Counted from the first letter of the stretch, positions 8,944-16,908 are shown. The stretch: DNA of 41,164 nucleotides from DATLYB01 sp964502525 (GCA_964502525.1 CAZCXH010000026.1:1-41164), one strand, 5' to 3'. Notes: generated from the letters alone by a model not told the origin. Made by a program: numbers and translations.

Positions 8944-8980
8944 AAAAAAGTCCCTCCGCTTTCCCCGGAAAGACTTTTTT
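8944..8980. terminator. Terminator-like hairpin beside the IS remnant
   Basis: AAAAAAGT at 8944 and ACTTTTTT near 8973 pair as outer arms, and CTTTCC/GGAAAG pair as inner arms with a small asymmetric bulge. The T run makes it a possible factor-independent terminator. It could also be an end structure of the decayed IS. Confidence 0.4.
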
Positions 8981-9032
8981 CCATCCACCGATTAACTTTT
9001 TGTTCCTTATATCTATAACGTCCCTCAATACT

Positions 9033-9058
9033 TTAAACTTTAAATCCCAAACTCCCGT
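9033..9058 (+). repeat. TTTAAAC word repeats upstream of the aminotransferase
   Basis: ACTTTAAACTTTAAATCCCA and the following bases form a short quasi-periodic run. It is the same word family as at 8516 and 16950. Confidence 0.6.
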
Positions 9059-9092
9059 TTATTTTTGACATTTGCATTTACTCCCGAATGCC

Positions 9093-10247
9093 GTGACTTC
9101 TCTTCATCAACATATCCGCTCCAAGCTGCCCGACACGCCCACCACCATCTTCACGCGCATGTCGCTGCTTGCCAACGACTGCGGTGCCATCAACTTGTCG
9201 CAAGGGTTTCCAGATTTTCATTGCTCGCCAAAGCTCATAGAACTGGTACATCATCACATGCAAAAGGGCGAGAATCAATATGCGCCCATGATGGGCATGA
9301 TGCCGTTGAGGGAGCGGATTGCTGAAAAAACAAAGGAACTGTATAATAGAGTCTATGACCCTGTGAGGGAAATCAACATCACTGCGGGAGGCACCCAGGC
9401 GATTTATGTCGCCATCACCGCGCTGGCGCATCCGGAAGATGAGGTTATTTTATTCGCGCCCGCTTATGATTCCTACGCGCCCGCAGTGGCGCTTTGCGGG
9501 GCAAAGCATGTATTTATCAACATGAAAGCGCCAGATTTCAGAATTGACTGGCAGGAAGTGAAAAAAGCCGTGAATGAAAAAACACGGCTCATCCTCATCA
9601 ATTCCCCGCAAAATCCCACCGGCACAGCGCTCTCAGCAAACGATATGCGGCAGTTGCAGCAAATCGTGAGAGGTACGGACATCGTTATTGTCAGCGATGA
9701 GGTGTATGAGCACATCATCTTCGACCACCGGCATGAAAGTGTTTTGCATTATCCTGAGTTAGCAGAAAGAAGCTATGTGGTTTTTTCTTTCGGGAAAACC
9801 TATCACGTGACCGGATGGAAGCTGGGCTATGTGCTCGCACCGGATTATCTGATGACGGAATTCCGCAAGGTGCATCAGTATGAAGTATTTTGCGTGAACC
9901 GGCCGATTCAGATGGCGCTCGCGGATTTCATGCAATACAAGGACGAGTATCTCCAGCTTGGCGAGTTCTATAAAAGAAAGAGAGATATGTTTAATGATTA
10001 TCTGAAAGATTCGCGTTTCGGTTTGAAGCCTTCGGACGGCACTTATTTCCAATTGCTAGATTACAGCCGTATCACCGATGAGGCGGACACGGATTTAGCC
10101 GTGCGCTGGACGAAAGAAGCCGGAGTCGCGTCCATCCCGATCTCGGTTTTTTATCCGGATAAATTGGACCAGAAGGTTTTGCGGTTTTGCTTTGCGAAGG
10201 AGGATGACACGTTGAAAAAAGCGGGGGAACTGTTATGCAGAATATAA
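9093..10247 (+). CDS. PLP aminotransferase, methionine/glutamine transaminase K type (YbdL-like)
   Basis: This fold-type I aminotransferase has 384 residues from GTG 9093. I prefer that start over TTG 9072 because homologs begin ~20 residues before the TIFTRMS motif. Family markers are NLSQGFPDF, GENQYAPMMG, NSPQNPTGT, SDEVYEHI and the PLP lysine K235 in SFGKTYHVTGWKLGY. YbdL and kynurenine aminotransferase/glutamine transaminase K relatives use methionine, glutamine and aromatic amino acids, and can regenerate methionine from its keto acid. The next gene, an omega-amidase, overlaps by 13 bases. It would hydrolyse the 2-oxoglutaramate formed when glutamine is the amino donor, so the pair likely forms a glutamine transaminase-omega-amidase route in the cytoplasm. 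Confidence 0.93.
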   Translation: MTSLHQHIRSKLPDTPTTIFTRMSLLANDCGAINLSQGFPDFHCSPKLIELVHHHMQKGENQYAPMMGMMPLRERIAEKTKELYNRVYDPVREINITAGGTQAIYVAITALAHPEDEVILFAPAYDSYAPAVALCGAKHVFINMKAPDFRIDWQEVKKAVNEKTRLILINSPQNPTGTALSANDMRQLQQIVRGTDIVIVSDEVYEHIIFDHRHESVLHYPELAERSYVVFSFGKTYHVTGWKLGYVLAPDYLMTEFRKVHQYEVFCVNRPIQMALADFMQYKDEYLQLGEFYKRKRDMFNDYLKDSRFGLKPSDGTYFQLLDYSRITDEADTDLAVRWTKEAGVASIPISVFYPDKLDQKVLRFCFAKEDDTLKKAGELLCRI

Positions 10248-11128
10248 AAGTGAGACGGGGGGCGAGGGACGGGGGGCGAGTGAAAAAAAGCAAGAGGCAA
10301 TGGGCAAAAGGCACAGGGAATTTGAGGATTACGCTTGTCCAAACTTCTTTGCATTGGGAAGATATTAATCAAAATCTTCGTCAATTTGAAGAAATCATTT
10401 TGCCGCTGAAGAATTCCACCGACCTCATCATTCTGCCGGAAATGTTCAGCACGGGATTTTCAATGCGGGTGGATGAACTTGCTGAAGATATGGATGGCAA
10501 AAGCGTGGAATGGATGAAGAAGGTTTCGGAGAAAGCAAACGCCATCGTCACCGGCAGCCTGATGATCTGCGCCAAAAAGAAATTCTACAACCGTCTGGTT
10601 TGGATGAGACCCGATGGAAGTTTTGACCATTATGACAAGCGCCATCTGTTCAGCATGAGCAATGAGCACCGGTATTTTTCCGCAGGAAATAAAAGGCTGA
10701 AGGTGTCCTATAAAGGCTGGGTTATCTGTCCGCTGGTGTGCTATGATTTGAGGTTTCCCGTGTGGTGCAGGAACACAAAGAAGTCAGAAGCAAGAGGTAA
10801 GAGAGCAGCAGAAAGCGGTCATTTTGATTTGCAAATCTTTGTAGCGAACTGGCCTGAGCGCAGAAGTTTTGCGTGGAAACATTTATTACAGGCGCGGGCG
10901 ATTGAAAACCAGGCTTACGTGATTGGAGTGAACCGCATCGGCAATGACGGACAGGGCATCTATCATTCGGGTGACAGCGCGCTGATTGACCCAATGGGCG
11001 AGGTGGTTTTCACACAGGCTGACACGCCATTTGCAAAAACATTCACGATTTCAAAAGAACGTATAGAATACGTGCGGAGCAAGATGCTTTTTTTGGGAGA
11101 CGGGGATAAGTTTGAAATTGTTCCGTGA
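10235..11128 (+). CDS. Nitrilase-superfamily omega-amidase (YafV-like) with repeat-derived insertions
   Basis: This C-N hydrolase has 297 residues. The catalytic triad is visible: E69 (LPEMFSTGF), K135 (YDKRHLF) and C169 (VCYDLRFPVW), with E-x-FxxGF spacing as in YafV/omega-amidases, which convert 2-oxoglutaramate to 2-oxoglutarate and ammonia. ATG 10235 lies inside the aminotransferase gene (13-base overlap). Two segments look inserted. Residues 4-28, between MQN and LRITLVQTSLHW, are encoded by GGGCGAGGGAC-type words. Residues ~182-194 (KKSEARGKRAAES), before HFDLQIFVANWP, are encoded by AGAAG-type words. Both keep the frame and fall outside the catalytic motifs, so the enzyme is probably active. 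Confidence 0.92.
   Translation: MQNIKVRRGARDGGRVKKSKRQWAKGTGNLRITLVQTSLHWEDINQNLRQFEEIILPLKNSTDLIILPEMFSTGFSMRVDELAEDMDGKSVEWMKKVSEKANAIVTGSLMICAKKKFYNRLVWMRPDGSFDHYDKRHLFSMSNEHRYFSAGNKRLKVSYKGWVICPLVCYDLRFPVWCRNTKKSEARGKRAAESGHFDLQIFVANWPERRSFAWKHLLQARAIENQAYVIGVNRIGNDGQGIYHSGDSALIDPMGEVVFTQADTPFAKTFTISKERIEYVRSKMLFLGDGDKFEIVP
10248..10318 (+). repeat. G-rich word insertion at the omega-amidase N-terminus
   Basis: The segment contains GACGGGGGGCGAGG twice with small changes, then GGCAATGGGCAAAAGGCAC. It encodes a basic stretch absent from usual YafV proteins. A related GGGGCGGGGCACGAGG word lies at 27600-27627, at the end of the GT14-like gene. Confidence 0.65.
10776..10821 (+). repeat. AGAAG-type word insertion inside the omega-amidase
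   Basis: AGAAGTCAGAAGCAAGAGGT followed by AAGAGAGCAGCAGAAAG is quasi-periodic and purine-only in long stretches. It encodes a charged loop between VWCRN and HFDLQIFVANWP. Confidence 0.6.
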
Positions 11129-11183
11129 GAAGTTAGATATTAGAGGCTTGTTCTCCAGGTTCTAAAATCTAAAATCACAACCA

Positions 11184-11786
11184 ATGACTCTGTTCTTCCG
11201 CGTCTTCCTGCTTGTCAGTTTTTTTCTATTCTTCTTTTTTCTGTTTACGTTCCGGGCTTTCATCGTATGGAAGCACACGGGCAAGAACCCGATCATCCTG
11301 AGCCATGATGACAATGCTCATGGATTGATGAGCCGCTATTTGGTGTCAATGATGCTGTTGCTTGTAATATTTGTGCTTGCAAATGCCGCCTACCCGGAGT
11401 CCTACGGATATTTTCTTCCTATCTCCTGGCTGGAGAATGTTTACCTGAAATACGCTGGTGCAGGAATGATGGTCGTTTCGCTCATCCTCACATTTGTCGC
11501 GCAGGCGCAGATGCGCGACTCGTGGCGTGTTGGCATTGATGAGCAAACCAAAACGGAACTGGTCACAAAAGGGTTATTCCGTTATTCCCGCAATCCTATT
11601 TATCTCGGAATGGCGCTGGCCTTGTTCGGAGCTTTTTTCATCGCGCCCACCGGAGCGACCTTATTGATTCTCGTTTTGAGCTTCGTGCTGATGCAGATAC
11701 AAATCAGGATGGAGGAGGAGTTTTTGACAAAACTTCACGGGCAGCGCTATCTTGATTTCAAAAAGAGGGTGAGGCGGTGGATTTAG
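11184..11786 (+). CDS. Isoprenylcysteine/phospholipid methyltransferase-family membrane protein
   Basis: This 200-residue integral membrane protein has about five hydrophobic helices. The C-terminal SAM-binding pattern of the PEMT/ICMT family is present: TKGLFRYSRNPIYLGM (residues ~129-144), and EEEFLTKLHGQRYLDFKKRV near the end, where the EE pair and the H..Y element are conserved. Family members methylate lipid head groups or carboxyl groups at the membrane; bacterial substrates are mostly unknown. It starts 55 bases after the omega-amidase stop and may be the last gene of that operon. A MITE-like element lies 15 bases downstream of its stop. Confidence 0.87.
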   Translation: MTLFFRVFLLVSFFLFFFFLFTFRAFIVWKHTGKNPIILSHDDNAHGLMSRYLVSMMLLLVIFVLANAAYPESYGYFLPISWLENVYLKYAGAGMMVVSLILTFVAQAQMRDSWRVGIDEQTKTELVTKGLFRYSRNPIYLGMALALFGAFFIAPTGATLLILVLSFVLMQIQIRMEEEFLTKLHGQRYLDFKKRVRRWI

Positions 11787-11800
11787 CCGGAGAGATATCC

Positions 11801-11968
11801 AAATTATAGGGTGCAGGACAAATTGCATCTTTGAATCTGTCACCCTCCAACCTCCCTCCCGATAGAATCGGGATGCTTCGCTATCAAGGGAGGATGCTAC
11901 CGCTCGAGGCATCCCCCTTTGAGGGGAACGAAGGGGGTGAGTGCAATTTGCCCTACACCCAAATTATA
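11801..11968. mobile_element. MITE-like element with 19-bp inverted ends and 8-bp target duplication
   Basis: The element spans 11809-11960 (152 bp). Its ends are GGGTGCAGGACAAATTGCA (11809-11827) and TGCAATTTGCCCTACACCC (11942-11960), which pair at 17 of 19 positions. AAATTATA is repeated directly on both sides (11801-11808 and 11961-11968), as expected for a target-site duplication. The inside holds further palindromes (CCCTCCC...GGGAGG and TCACCCTC...GGGGGTGA) but no coding frame. It therefore looks like a non-autonomous transposon that depends on a transposase elsewhere. Confidence 0.8.
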
Positions 11969-12125
11969 CTGAAAGGATTCTGTGAGTAATTTTTCACATA
12001 GGTAACCGCGCACTCCTTAAACGCTTCGCTGCCAAACAGAGCCTGCGAAGAAGCGGGGCGGGTACGCGCCAAAACCAACCGCTTTGTAATATTAATATTA
12101 TATATTGTGTGAAAGGGTGTTCGGC
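11969..12125. other. Non-coding spacer downstream of the OmpP1 gene
   Basis: This stretch separates the MITE-like element from the end of the minus-strand porin gene. A weak inverted pair (TTTTCACA near 11990 and TGTGTGAAA near 12107) and an AT-rich run (TAATATTAATATTATATATT) are visible. I see no gene in it. Confidence 0.5.
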
Positions 12126-13583
12126 TCAGAACCTGAACCCTGCCGTCACCATGAATTTATTGCCTTTGATGTTGTCATAAGCCAGCACATCATTCACCGT
12201 CAGATTCACGGCTTTTGAATGGCTGCGCACGTAAGCCAAATCAACGAACGCTTTTTTGAAGCGGATGCCCGCGCCAAAGGTGTAGTAATTGACCGCGGCA
12301 TCATAGCCGCCCAAAAATCCTGCATTTTTATAGGGGCTGCCGTAATGGGCGAAGCCGCCCCGCAGGCGGAACCTGTCAATGGCAAACTCAACCCCCGCCC
12401 GGTAAACGTTTGCCGAGCCATACTGCGCGCTGATGTCATCATTCACAGCGGCCTCGAAACCGGTGTAGTGGCTGTCCATCTTGTATTTGGCGTTGCCGTA
12501 ATCTACCCATTCGTAGTCGAACGAGAAGAAGGCAATCTTGCGGGCGATGAATCCGAGGCTGCCCGTGAAGCGTGCGGGGGTGACGAGGTTGTAATGAAAC
12601 TCGTTGAACACCTCCGGAGGAAAATGCTGAATGGTGTCGAAGTCGGACATCATTGCAACGGAATAATCGTCATCCATTCCATAGAACGCGGGGGTATGAA
12701 TGGCCGCGCCCAGCCTGAGCCAGTCAACGGGGCGGACAATCATGCCGGCTTTGAAGTTGACGCCAACCCCGAAAGTGTAGAGCCTGTGATTGTTCTCAAA
12801 GTAATTGAACGCCTCACTCTCTGACGCAATATTTTGTTCGGCATGATGGTACCATTCCCGGTAATATAAAAACGGGATGCCGAGGTAGCCACCGAAGTAA
12901 ATCTTGTCATTGTAATTGGCGGCTGCGGAAAACGAAAGCTCGTCAATGGCTCCGCGCTTTTCAACGCTTATCTGCTGGCTGACATCTGAGTTCTCCACCA
13001 CCGTTTCATACCGGCTGTGGTCGGCCGGGAGGGGATTGATGAGATAACAGTCATAGGCTAATACCGATTCATAGCTGTAGCTGCCTCCGTATTCAATGTC
13101 TTCCGCGGAAGTGCCCGTCAGTTCGTCAGCATAGCCGTGCAAAATGGAATTGCCGGTGGAAGCGCTTCGATAATAGCTGTCGGAGTTGAAGTTGGCAAGG
13201 CGGTTATAGCCTAATCCGAAGTTGATGAACTTCCAGTTGGAAGAGTTTTTCTTTTTCCCTGCAAAAACAAAACTCATGTTGGGAACATTCACGTTGAAGC
13301 GGCCGTCTTCAGAGCGGCTGCCGTCATAAGAAGATTCCGTATTGATTTGCTCAAATGCAAGGGAGAAGGTGAGTTCCGATTTGCGGTAAAGCGCCAGCCC
13401 TCCCGGGTTGGCGAGGATGGAAGAAAAGTCAGCGCCTATCGCCCCGAAGGCTCCCGCCACGCCCATGCCCCGTGCCGTCCCGCCAAAGCGGATCTGTGAA
13501 TAGCGCAACGCTTCATCAGCCGTTTGGGCTTTCAGAATGAAGCAGGCGGCAGGGAGGATGGTTAGAAAAAATACCCGTTTCAT
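12126..13583 (-). CDS. OmpP1/FadL-family outer-membrane protein
   Basis: The protein has 485 residues. The signal peptide is MKRVFFLTILPAACFILKAQ, and the mature part begins TADEALRYSQIRFGGTARGMGVAGAFGAIGADFSSILANPGGLA, the hallmark N-terminal plug region of OmpP1/FadL/TodX porins (NPA/NPGG motif). The rest has alternating aromatic beta strands and ends in GFRF, typical of outer-membrane barrels. FadL-type porins pass hydrophobic compounds; the substrate here is not known. It lies 15 bases downstream of the Gly/Tyr-rich secreted protein and is probably in one operon with it. Confidence 0.88.
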   Translation of the reverse strand: MKRVFFLTILPAACFILKAQTADEALRYSQIRFGGTARGMGVAGAFGAIGADFSSILANPGGLALYRKSELTFSLAFEQINTESSYDGSRSEDGRFNVNVPNMSFVFAGKKKNSSNWKFINFGLGYNRLANFNSDSYYRSASTGNSILHGYADELTGTSAEDIEYGGSYSYESVLAYDCYLINPLPADHSRYETVVENSDVSQQISVEKRGAIDELSFSAAANYNDKIYFGGYLGIPFLYYREWYHHAEQNIASESEAFNYFENNHRLYTFGVGVNFKAGMIVRPVDWLRLGAAIHTPAFYGMDDDYSVAMMSDFDTIQHFPPEVFNEFHYNLVTPARFTGSLGFIARKIAFFSFDYEWVDYGNAKYKMDSHYTGFEAAVNDDISAQYGSANVYRAGVEFAIDRFRLRGGFAHYGSPYKNAGFLGGYDAAVNYYTFGAGIRFKKAFVDLAYVRSHSKAVNLTVNDVLAYDNIKGNKFMVTAGFRF

Positions 13584-13598
13584 TTCAGGCGTGATTAA

Positions 13599-15131
13599 TT
13601 ATCGTGGTGCCGGTCTTCCGCTGCTTTTGGAAGGCGCCTGCTCAAGTGATCCGCCTCCTCCGCGATTGGAAGGAGCAGGCGACATGCTTCCGCGGTCAAA
13701 GCTTCCGCTTCTTTCAGGAGCCTGGAATGAGCCGCCCCTGTCATAGGATTTTGGACTTATGTCACGCGATGGTCCGCTGTCGCTCTTTGGAGCATAATTG
13801 CGGCCTGGGCTGCGCTGAGGGGCATCTCCCTTCTTTTCATACGAAGGTCTCCTGTTATGCTGATAGTTGTTGCTTTTGGGAGCAGAAGGAGTTTCTTTGT
13901 TTCGCTCGTAGTTGTAATCCCTTTGCGGTTTTTGATAGCGGTTGTTTTCATATTGCTGCGGAGCAACCTGGCGTTCGGTGTTGGGCTGGCTGTAGCCGGG
14001 CTTGGTGGCGGGGCGGCTTTCGCCCTTTGGGGTAACAGTATTGGGCTTTTGCGAAGGAGCCGCTCTGTCATCCCGCTGCATGTCCGGAGTTTTCTGTTCG
14101 ATGTTTTTTTCCGTTATGGTGCGTGAATCCTTCTGAACATCGGGTTGCGTGTTGACCGGCTTCATCTCTCCCTTGCTGATGCTGCCCGGAGTTTCGGTTT
14201 TCACCGCGCCCTTATCCACCGGGCTGCCTTCACCCTTCTGAACCGGCACCGTATTGGTTCTGCCGATGTCAGCCGCTGTCTTGACGCTGCTTTTAGAGGG
14301 CTGATCGCCTAACCGGGAGTCGTCAATTTTCACCGGCTGCAAAACGTCTTTGTTCACTCCCTGCGGGATAATGTTCGCATCATTGCTGCGCATCTCCACT
14401 GTTTCCGGGGCTTTCTTCTCGCCATAGCTGTTGCGGTAGGAAGAAACGCCTTGAGAACTGTATCGCGGACCGTAATGATAGTTGCCGTAGTAACCGTAAT
14501 AGCCGCCATAGTTGGGATAGCCGTAATATCCGTCATAATAGCCGTTCCAGTAGCCGTCATAGTAGCCATGATTATATCCATGGCCGTATCCATATCCGGT
14601 TCCGCAATAGCCGCCATACCAATAGGGCGAGCACCACGGATCGTAATGAGAATACCAGGGATTGTAATATCCGGAGTAGGGATAGCCCCATGAGCCATAA
14701 CCATAACCGGAACCCCAGCCCCATCCGAAGCCGATGGAAACCGACAAGCCCGGGCTGTAATAGTAGGGATCATAATAATCATAATATCCGGTGTAGCACG
14801 GGCTGTAGTAGCCGAAACCCATGTAAGGGCTGTAAAACCTCTTCATCCTCGTGGTGTAGTCGCTTTCGTAATAATCGCCATAGTAATTGTTGGTGATGTA
14901 AGTACTGCCGCTGCCATCGGTTATTGTTTCAGTATCAGAGTAGTAGCTGTCTTCGTAATCGCTGTAAGTTTCCCCATCGTCATCGTTATAGTCGTGCCGG
15001 TCGCGCCTTGAATCTGAGGATTGAATCACTTCGTCCCCGCTGTCATGTTTGGGCGAGAAATACACATCATCATTCTGTGCGCTAAGGATGAGGGCCGGGA
15101 GCAGAAGAAACAGAATTGCTAATGTTCTCAT
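13599..15131 (-). CDS. Secreted Gly/Tyr-rich low-complexity protein
   Basis: ATG 15131 gives a clear signal peptide (MRTLAILFLLLPALILSAQ); the frame extends upstream to 15170 but without a signal-like start. The 510-residue protein has three parts. Residues ~20-75 are acidic and Ser/Asp-rich. Residues ~80-225 are extremely rich in Tyr and Gly (YYDYYDPYYYSPG, GYGYGHGYNHGYYDGYWNGY). The remainder is basic and rich in Pro, Gln, Asn, Ser and Lys, without hydrophobic core. The composition suggests a disordered extracellular or adhesive matrix protein. I recognise no enzyme motif. It precedes the porin gene by 15 bases and diverges from proS. Confidence 0.8.
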   Translation of the reverse strand: MRTLAILFLLLPALILSAQNDDVYFSPKHDSGDEVIQSSDSRRDRHDYNDDDGETYSDYEDSYYSDTETITDGSGSTYITNNYYGDYYESDYTTRMKRFYSPYMGFGYYSPCYTGYYDYYDPYYYSPGLSVSIGFGWGWGSGYGYGSWGYPYSGYYNPWYSHYDPWCSPYWYGGYCGTGYGYGHGYNHGYYDGYWNGYYDGYYGYPNYGGYYGYYGNYHYGPRYSSQGVSSYRNSYGEKKAPETVEMRSNDANIIPQGVNKDVLQPVKIDDSRLGDQPSKSSVKTAADIGRTNTVPVQKGEGSPVDKGAVKTETPGSISKGEMKPVNTQPDVQKDSRTITEKNIEQKTPDMQRDDRAAPSQKPNTVTPKGESRPATKPGYSQPNTERQVAPQQYENNRYQKPQRDYNYERNKETPSAPKSNNYQHNRRPSYEKKGDAPQRSPGRNYAPKSDSGPSRDISPKSYDRGGSFQAPERSGSFDRGSMSPAPSNRGGGGSLEQAPSKSSGRPAPR

Positions 15132-15219
15132 CGGTTTTGTTTTTTGAATTAGACGGAAGATGCTTGTCATAGTTTAAAAGTTAGCGCTTATTTCTTTCTA
15201 TTTTTGGCGACTCAAATAA

Positions 15220-15308
15220 GGGCAGTTCCAAAAATTGCTCTTTTGACCGCCTCATCCCTTCCCTCTCCGAGGGAGAGGGTGACAGCGGTAGAATTTTTAG
15301 AATTGCCC
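15220..15308. mobile_element. Second MITE-like palindromic element
   Basis: The 89-bp unit has ends GGGCAGTTCCAAAAATT (15220-15236) and AATTTTTAGAATTGCCC (15292-15308), pairing at 15 of 17 positions. The centre holds CCCTCTCCGAGGGAGAGGG, itself palindromic. No target duplication is obvious. It lies in the divergent space between the Gly/Tyr-rich gene and proS. Confidence 0.6.
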
Positions 15309-15314
15309 ATAGTT

Positions 15315-15392
15315 ATAGAACACCGATGACACTGATAATCACTGATCTGACATCTGCGAAAATCAGCGTGATCCGCGTGATCAGTGTTCTAT
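15315..15392. repeat. Palindromic ACTGAT/ATCAG word block upstream of proS
   Basis: ATAGAACAC (15315-15323) and GTGTTCTAT (15384-15392) form perfect ends. The inside is built from ACTGAT, GATCAG and CGTGATC words, so the two halves are also partly complementary. It ends 37 bases before the proS ATG and must overlap its promoter or leader. Confidence 0.65.
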
Positions 15393-15429
15393 TTTGTATT
15401 CCATTTTTCAAATTCAGTGCCAAAATAAC

Positions 15430-16905
15430 ATGAGCAAGGAAATTACCCCAAGAGCGCAGGATTACAGCCAGTGGTATAACGACCTGGTGAGAAAAGGCGG
15501 GCTGGCTGAACATTCGGCAGTGCGCGGGTGCATGGTCATCAAGCCTTATGGGTTTGCGATCTGGGAAAAGATGCGCGAAGCTCTTGACAAAATGTTCAAG
15601 GACACCGGGCATGTGAATGCTTATTTTCCATTATTTATCCCGAAAAGTTTTCTCAGCAAGGAAGCGGCACACGTGGAGGGTTTTGCAAAAGAGTGTGCCG
15701 TTGTGACGCATTACCGTTTGAAGAATGACCCCAACGGAAAGGGCATCATCGTTGATCCGGAAGCAAAGCTGGATGAAGAACTGATCATACGTCCCACGTC
15801 CGAAACGATCATCTGGAACACCTACAAGGGTTGGATTCAATCATACCGCGACCTGCCGATTTTGGTAAACCAGTGGGCGAATGTGGTCCGCTGGGAGATG
15901 CGCACGCGCCTGTTTCTCCGCACGGCTGAATTTCTCTGGCAGGAAGGACACACCGCACATTCCAGCAAAGAGGAGGCGGTTGCCGAAACGGAAAAAATCC
16001 TGAATGTTTATGCCGACTTTGCTGAAAACCACATGGCGCTGCCGGTGCTCAAAGGTCTCAAAACCGCAAGTGAACGCTTTGCCGGTGCGGTGGAAACTTA
16101 TTGCATCGAAGGGTTGATGCAGGATGGCAAGGCATTGCAGGCGGGCACCTCGCATTTCCTCGGACAGAATTTTGCCAAAGCTTTCGATGTCGTATTCACG
16201 AACAAGGTGGGGCAGCAGGAGCATGTGTGGGCGACCTCGTGGGGCGTTTCCACAAGGCTGATTGGAGCGCTGCTGATGGCTCATTCCGATGATGAAGGGC
16301 TGATTATTCCTCCCAAGCTTGCTCCACTGCATGTCGTCATCGTTCCAATTTACAAAACACCGGAACAGCTCGCTCAGATTTCAGAGAAAGCCAATCAAAT
16401 CAAACAGGAATTGAAATCATTGGGGTTGGAAGTGAAGTTTGATGATGATGACACCAACAAGCCGGGATGGAAGTTTGCCGAATATGAGATGAAAGGCGTT
16501 CCCGTGCGCATCGCCATCGGTCCGCGCGACATGGAAAACGGCACGGCTGAAGTGGCGAGGCGCGACACGCGAACCAAGCAGGTGATGAGTCTTGCCTCGC
16601 TGAAAACCGACATCCCGAAACTGCTCGATGACATTCAGCAGAACATCTATAACAAGGCGTTGAAGTTCCGCGAGGAGAACACCACGAAGGTTGATACCTA
16701 CGATGAGTTCAAAAAATTGCTCGAAACAAAAGGCGGCTTCCTCTTAGCCCACTGGGACGGCACAGCCGAAACGGAGGCGAAGATCAAAGAAGAAACCAAA
16801 GCTACCATCCGCTGCATCCCGCTTGACGGTGCAAAGGAAGCGGGCAAGTGCATGGTGACGGGAAAGCCTTCCGAAAGAAGGGTGGTGTTTGCTGTGGCAT
16901 ATTGA
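15430..16905 (+). CDS. proS: Prolyl-tRNA synthetase, short (archaeal/eukaryote-like) type
   Basis: This class II synthetase charges tRNA-Pro. ATG 15430 gives MSKEITPRAQDYSQWYNDLV, 491 residues, the standard N-terminus of the Bacteroidota form; the upstream extension to 15394 is not conserved. Motif 2 is seen in RWEMRTRLFLRTAEFLWQEG, and motif 3 in GVSTRLIGALLMAHSDDEGL. The anticodon-binding domain follows from about residue 300 and the C-terminal zinc-type domain ends in ERRVVFAVAY. The INS editing domain of the long bacterial form is absent. The promoter region is occupied by a palindromic repeat block. Confidence 0.96.
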   Translation: MSKEITPRAQDYSQWYNDLVRKGGLAEHSAVRGCMVIKPYGFAIWEKMREALDKMFKDTGHVNAYFPLFIPKSFLSKEAAHVEGFAKECAVVTHYRLKNDPNGKGIIVDPEAKLDEELIIRPTSETIIWNTYKGWIQSYRDLPILVNQWANVVRWEMRTRLFLRTAEFLWQEGHTAHSSKEEAVAETEKILNVYADFAENHMALPVLKGLKTASERFAGAVETYCIEGLMQDGKALQAGTSHFLGQNFAKAFDVVFTNKVGQQEHVWATSWGVSTRLIGALLMAHSDDEGLIIPPKLAPLHVVIVPIYKTPEQLAQISEKANQIKQELKSLGLEVKFDDDDTNKPGWKFAEYEMKGVPVRIAIGPRDMENGTAEVARRDTRTKQVMSLASLKTDIPKLLDDIQQNIYNKALKFREENTTKVDTYDEFKKLLETKGGFLLAHWDGTAETEAKIKEETKATIRCIPLDGAKEAGKCMVTGKPSERRVVFAVAY

Positions 16906-16908
16906 AGG

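Noticed and set aside
8897..9000. Short minus-strand frame reading FMDVFAVANVDDIND upstream of the IS3 remnant
   Set aside because: It looked faintly familiar as repeat-associated sequence, but it is out of frame with the transposase and no family can be supported.
12219..12824. 201-residue plus-strand frame opposite the OmpP1 gene
   Set aside because: It is antisense to a clear porin and has no recognisable domain or signal.
14354..14782. Open frames in other phases of the Gly/Tyr-rich gene
   Set aside because: They are by-products of the repetitive TAT/GGC-rich DNA; only the 15131 start has a signal peptide and sensible context.
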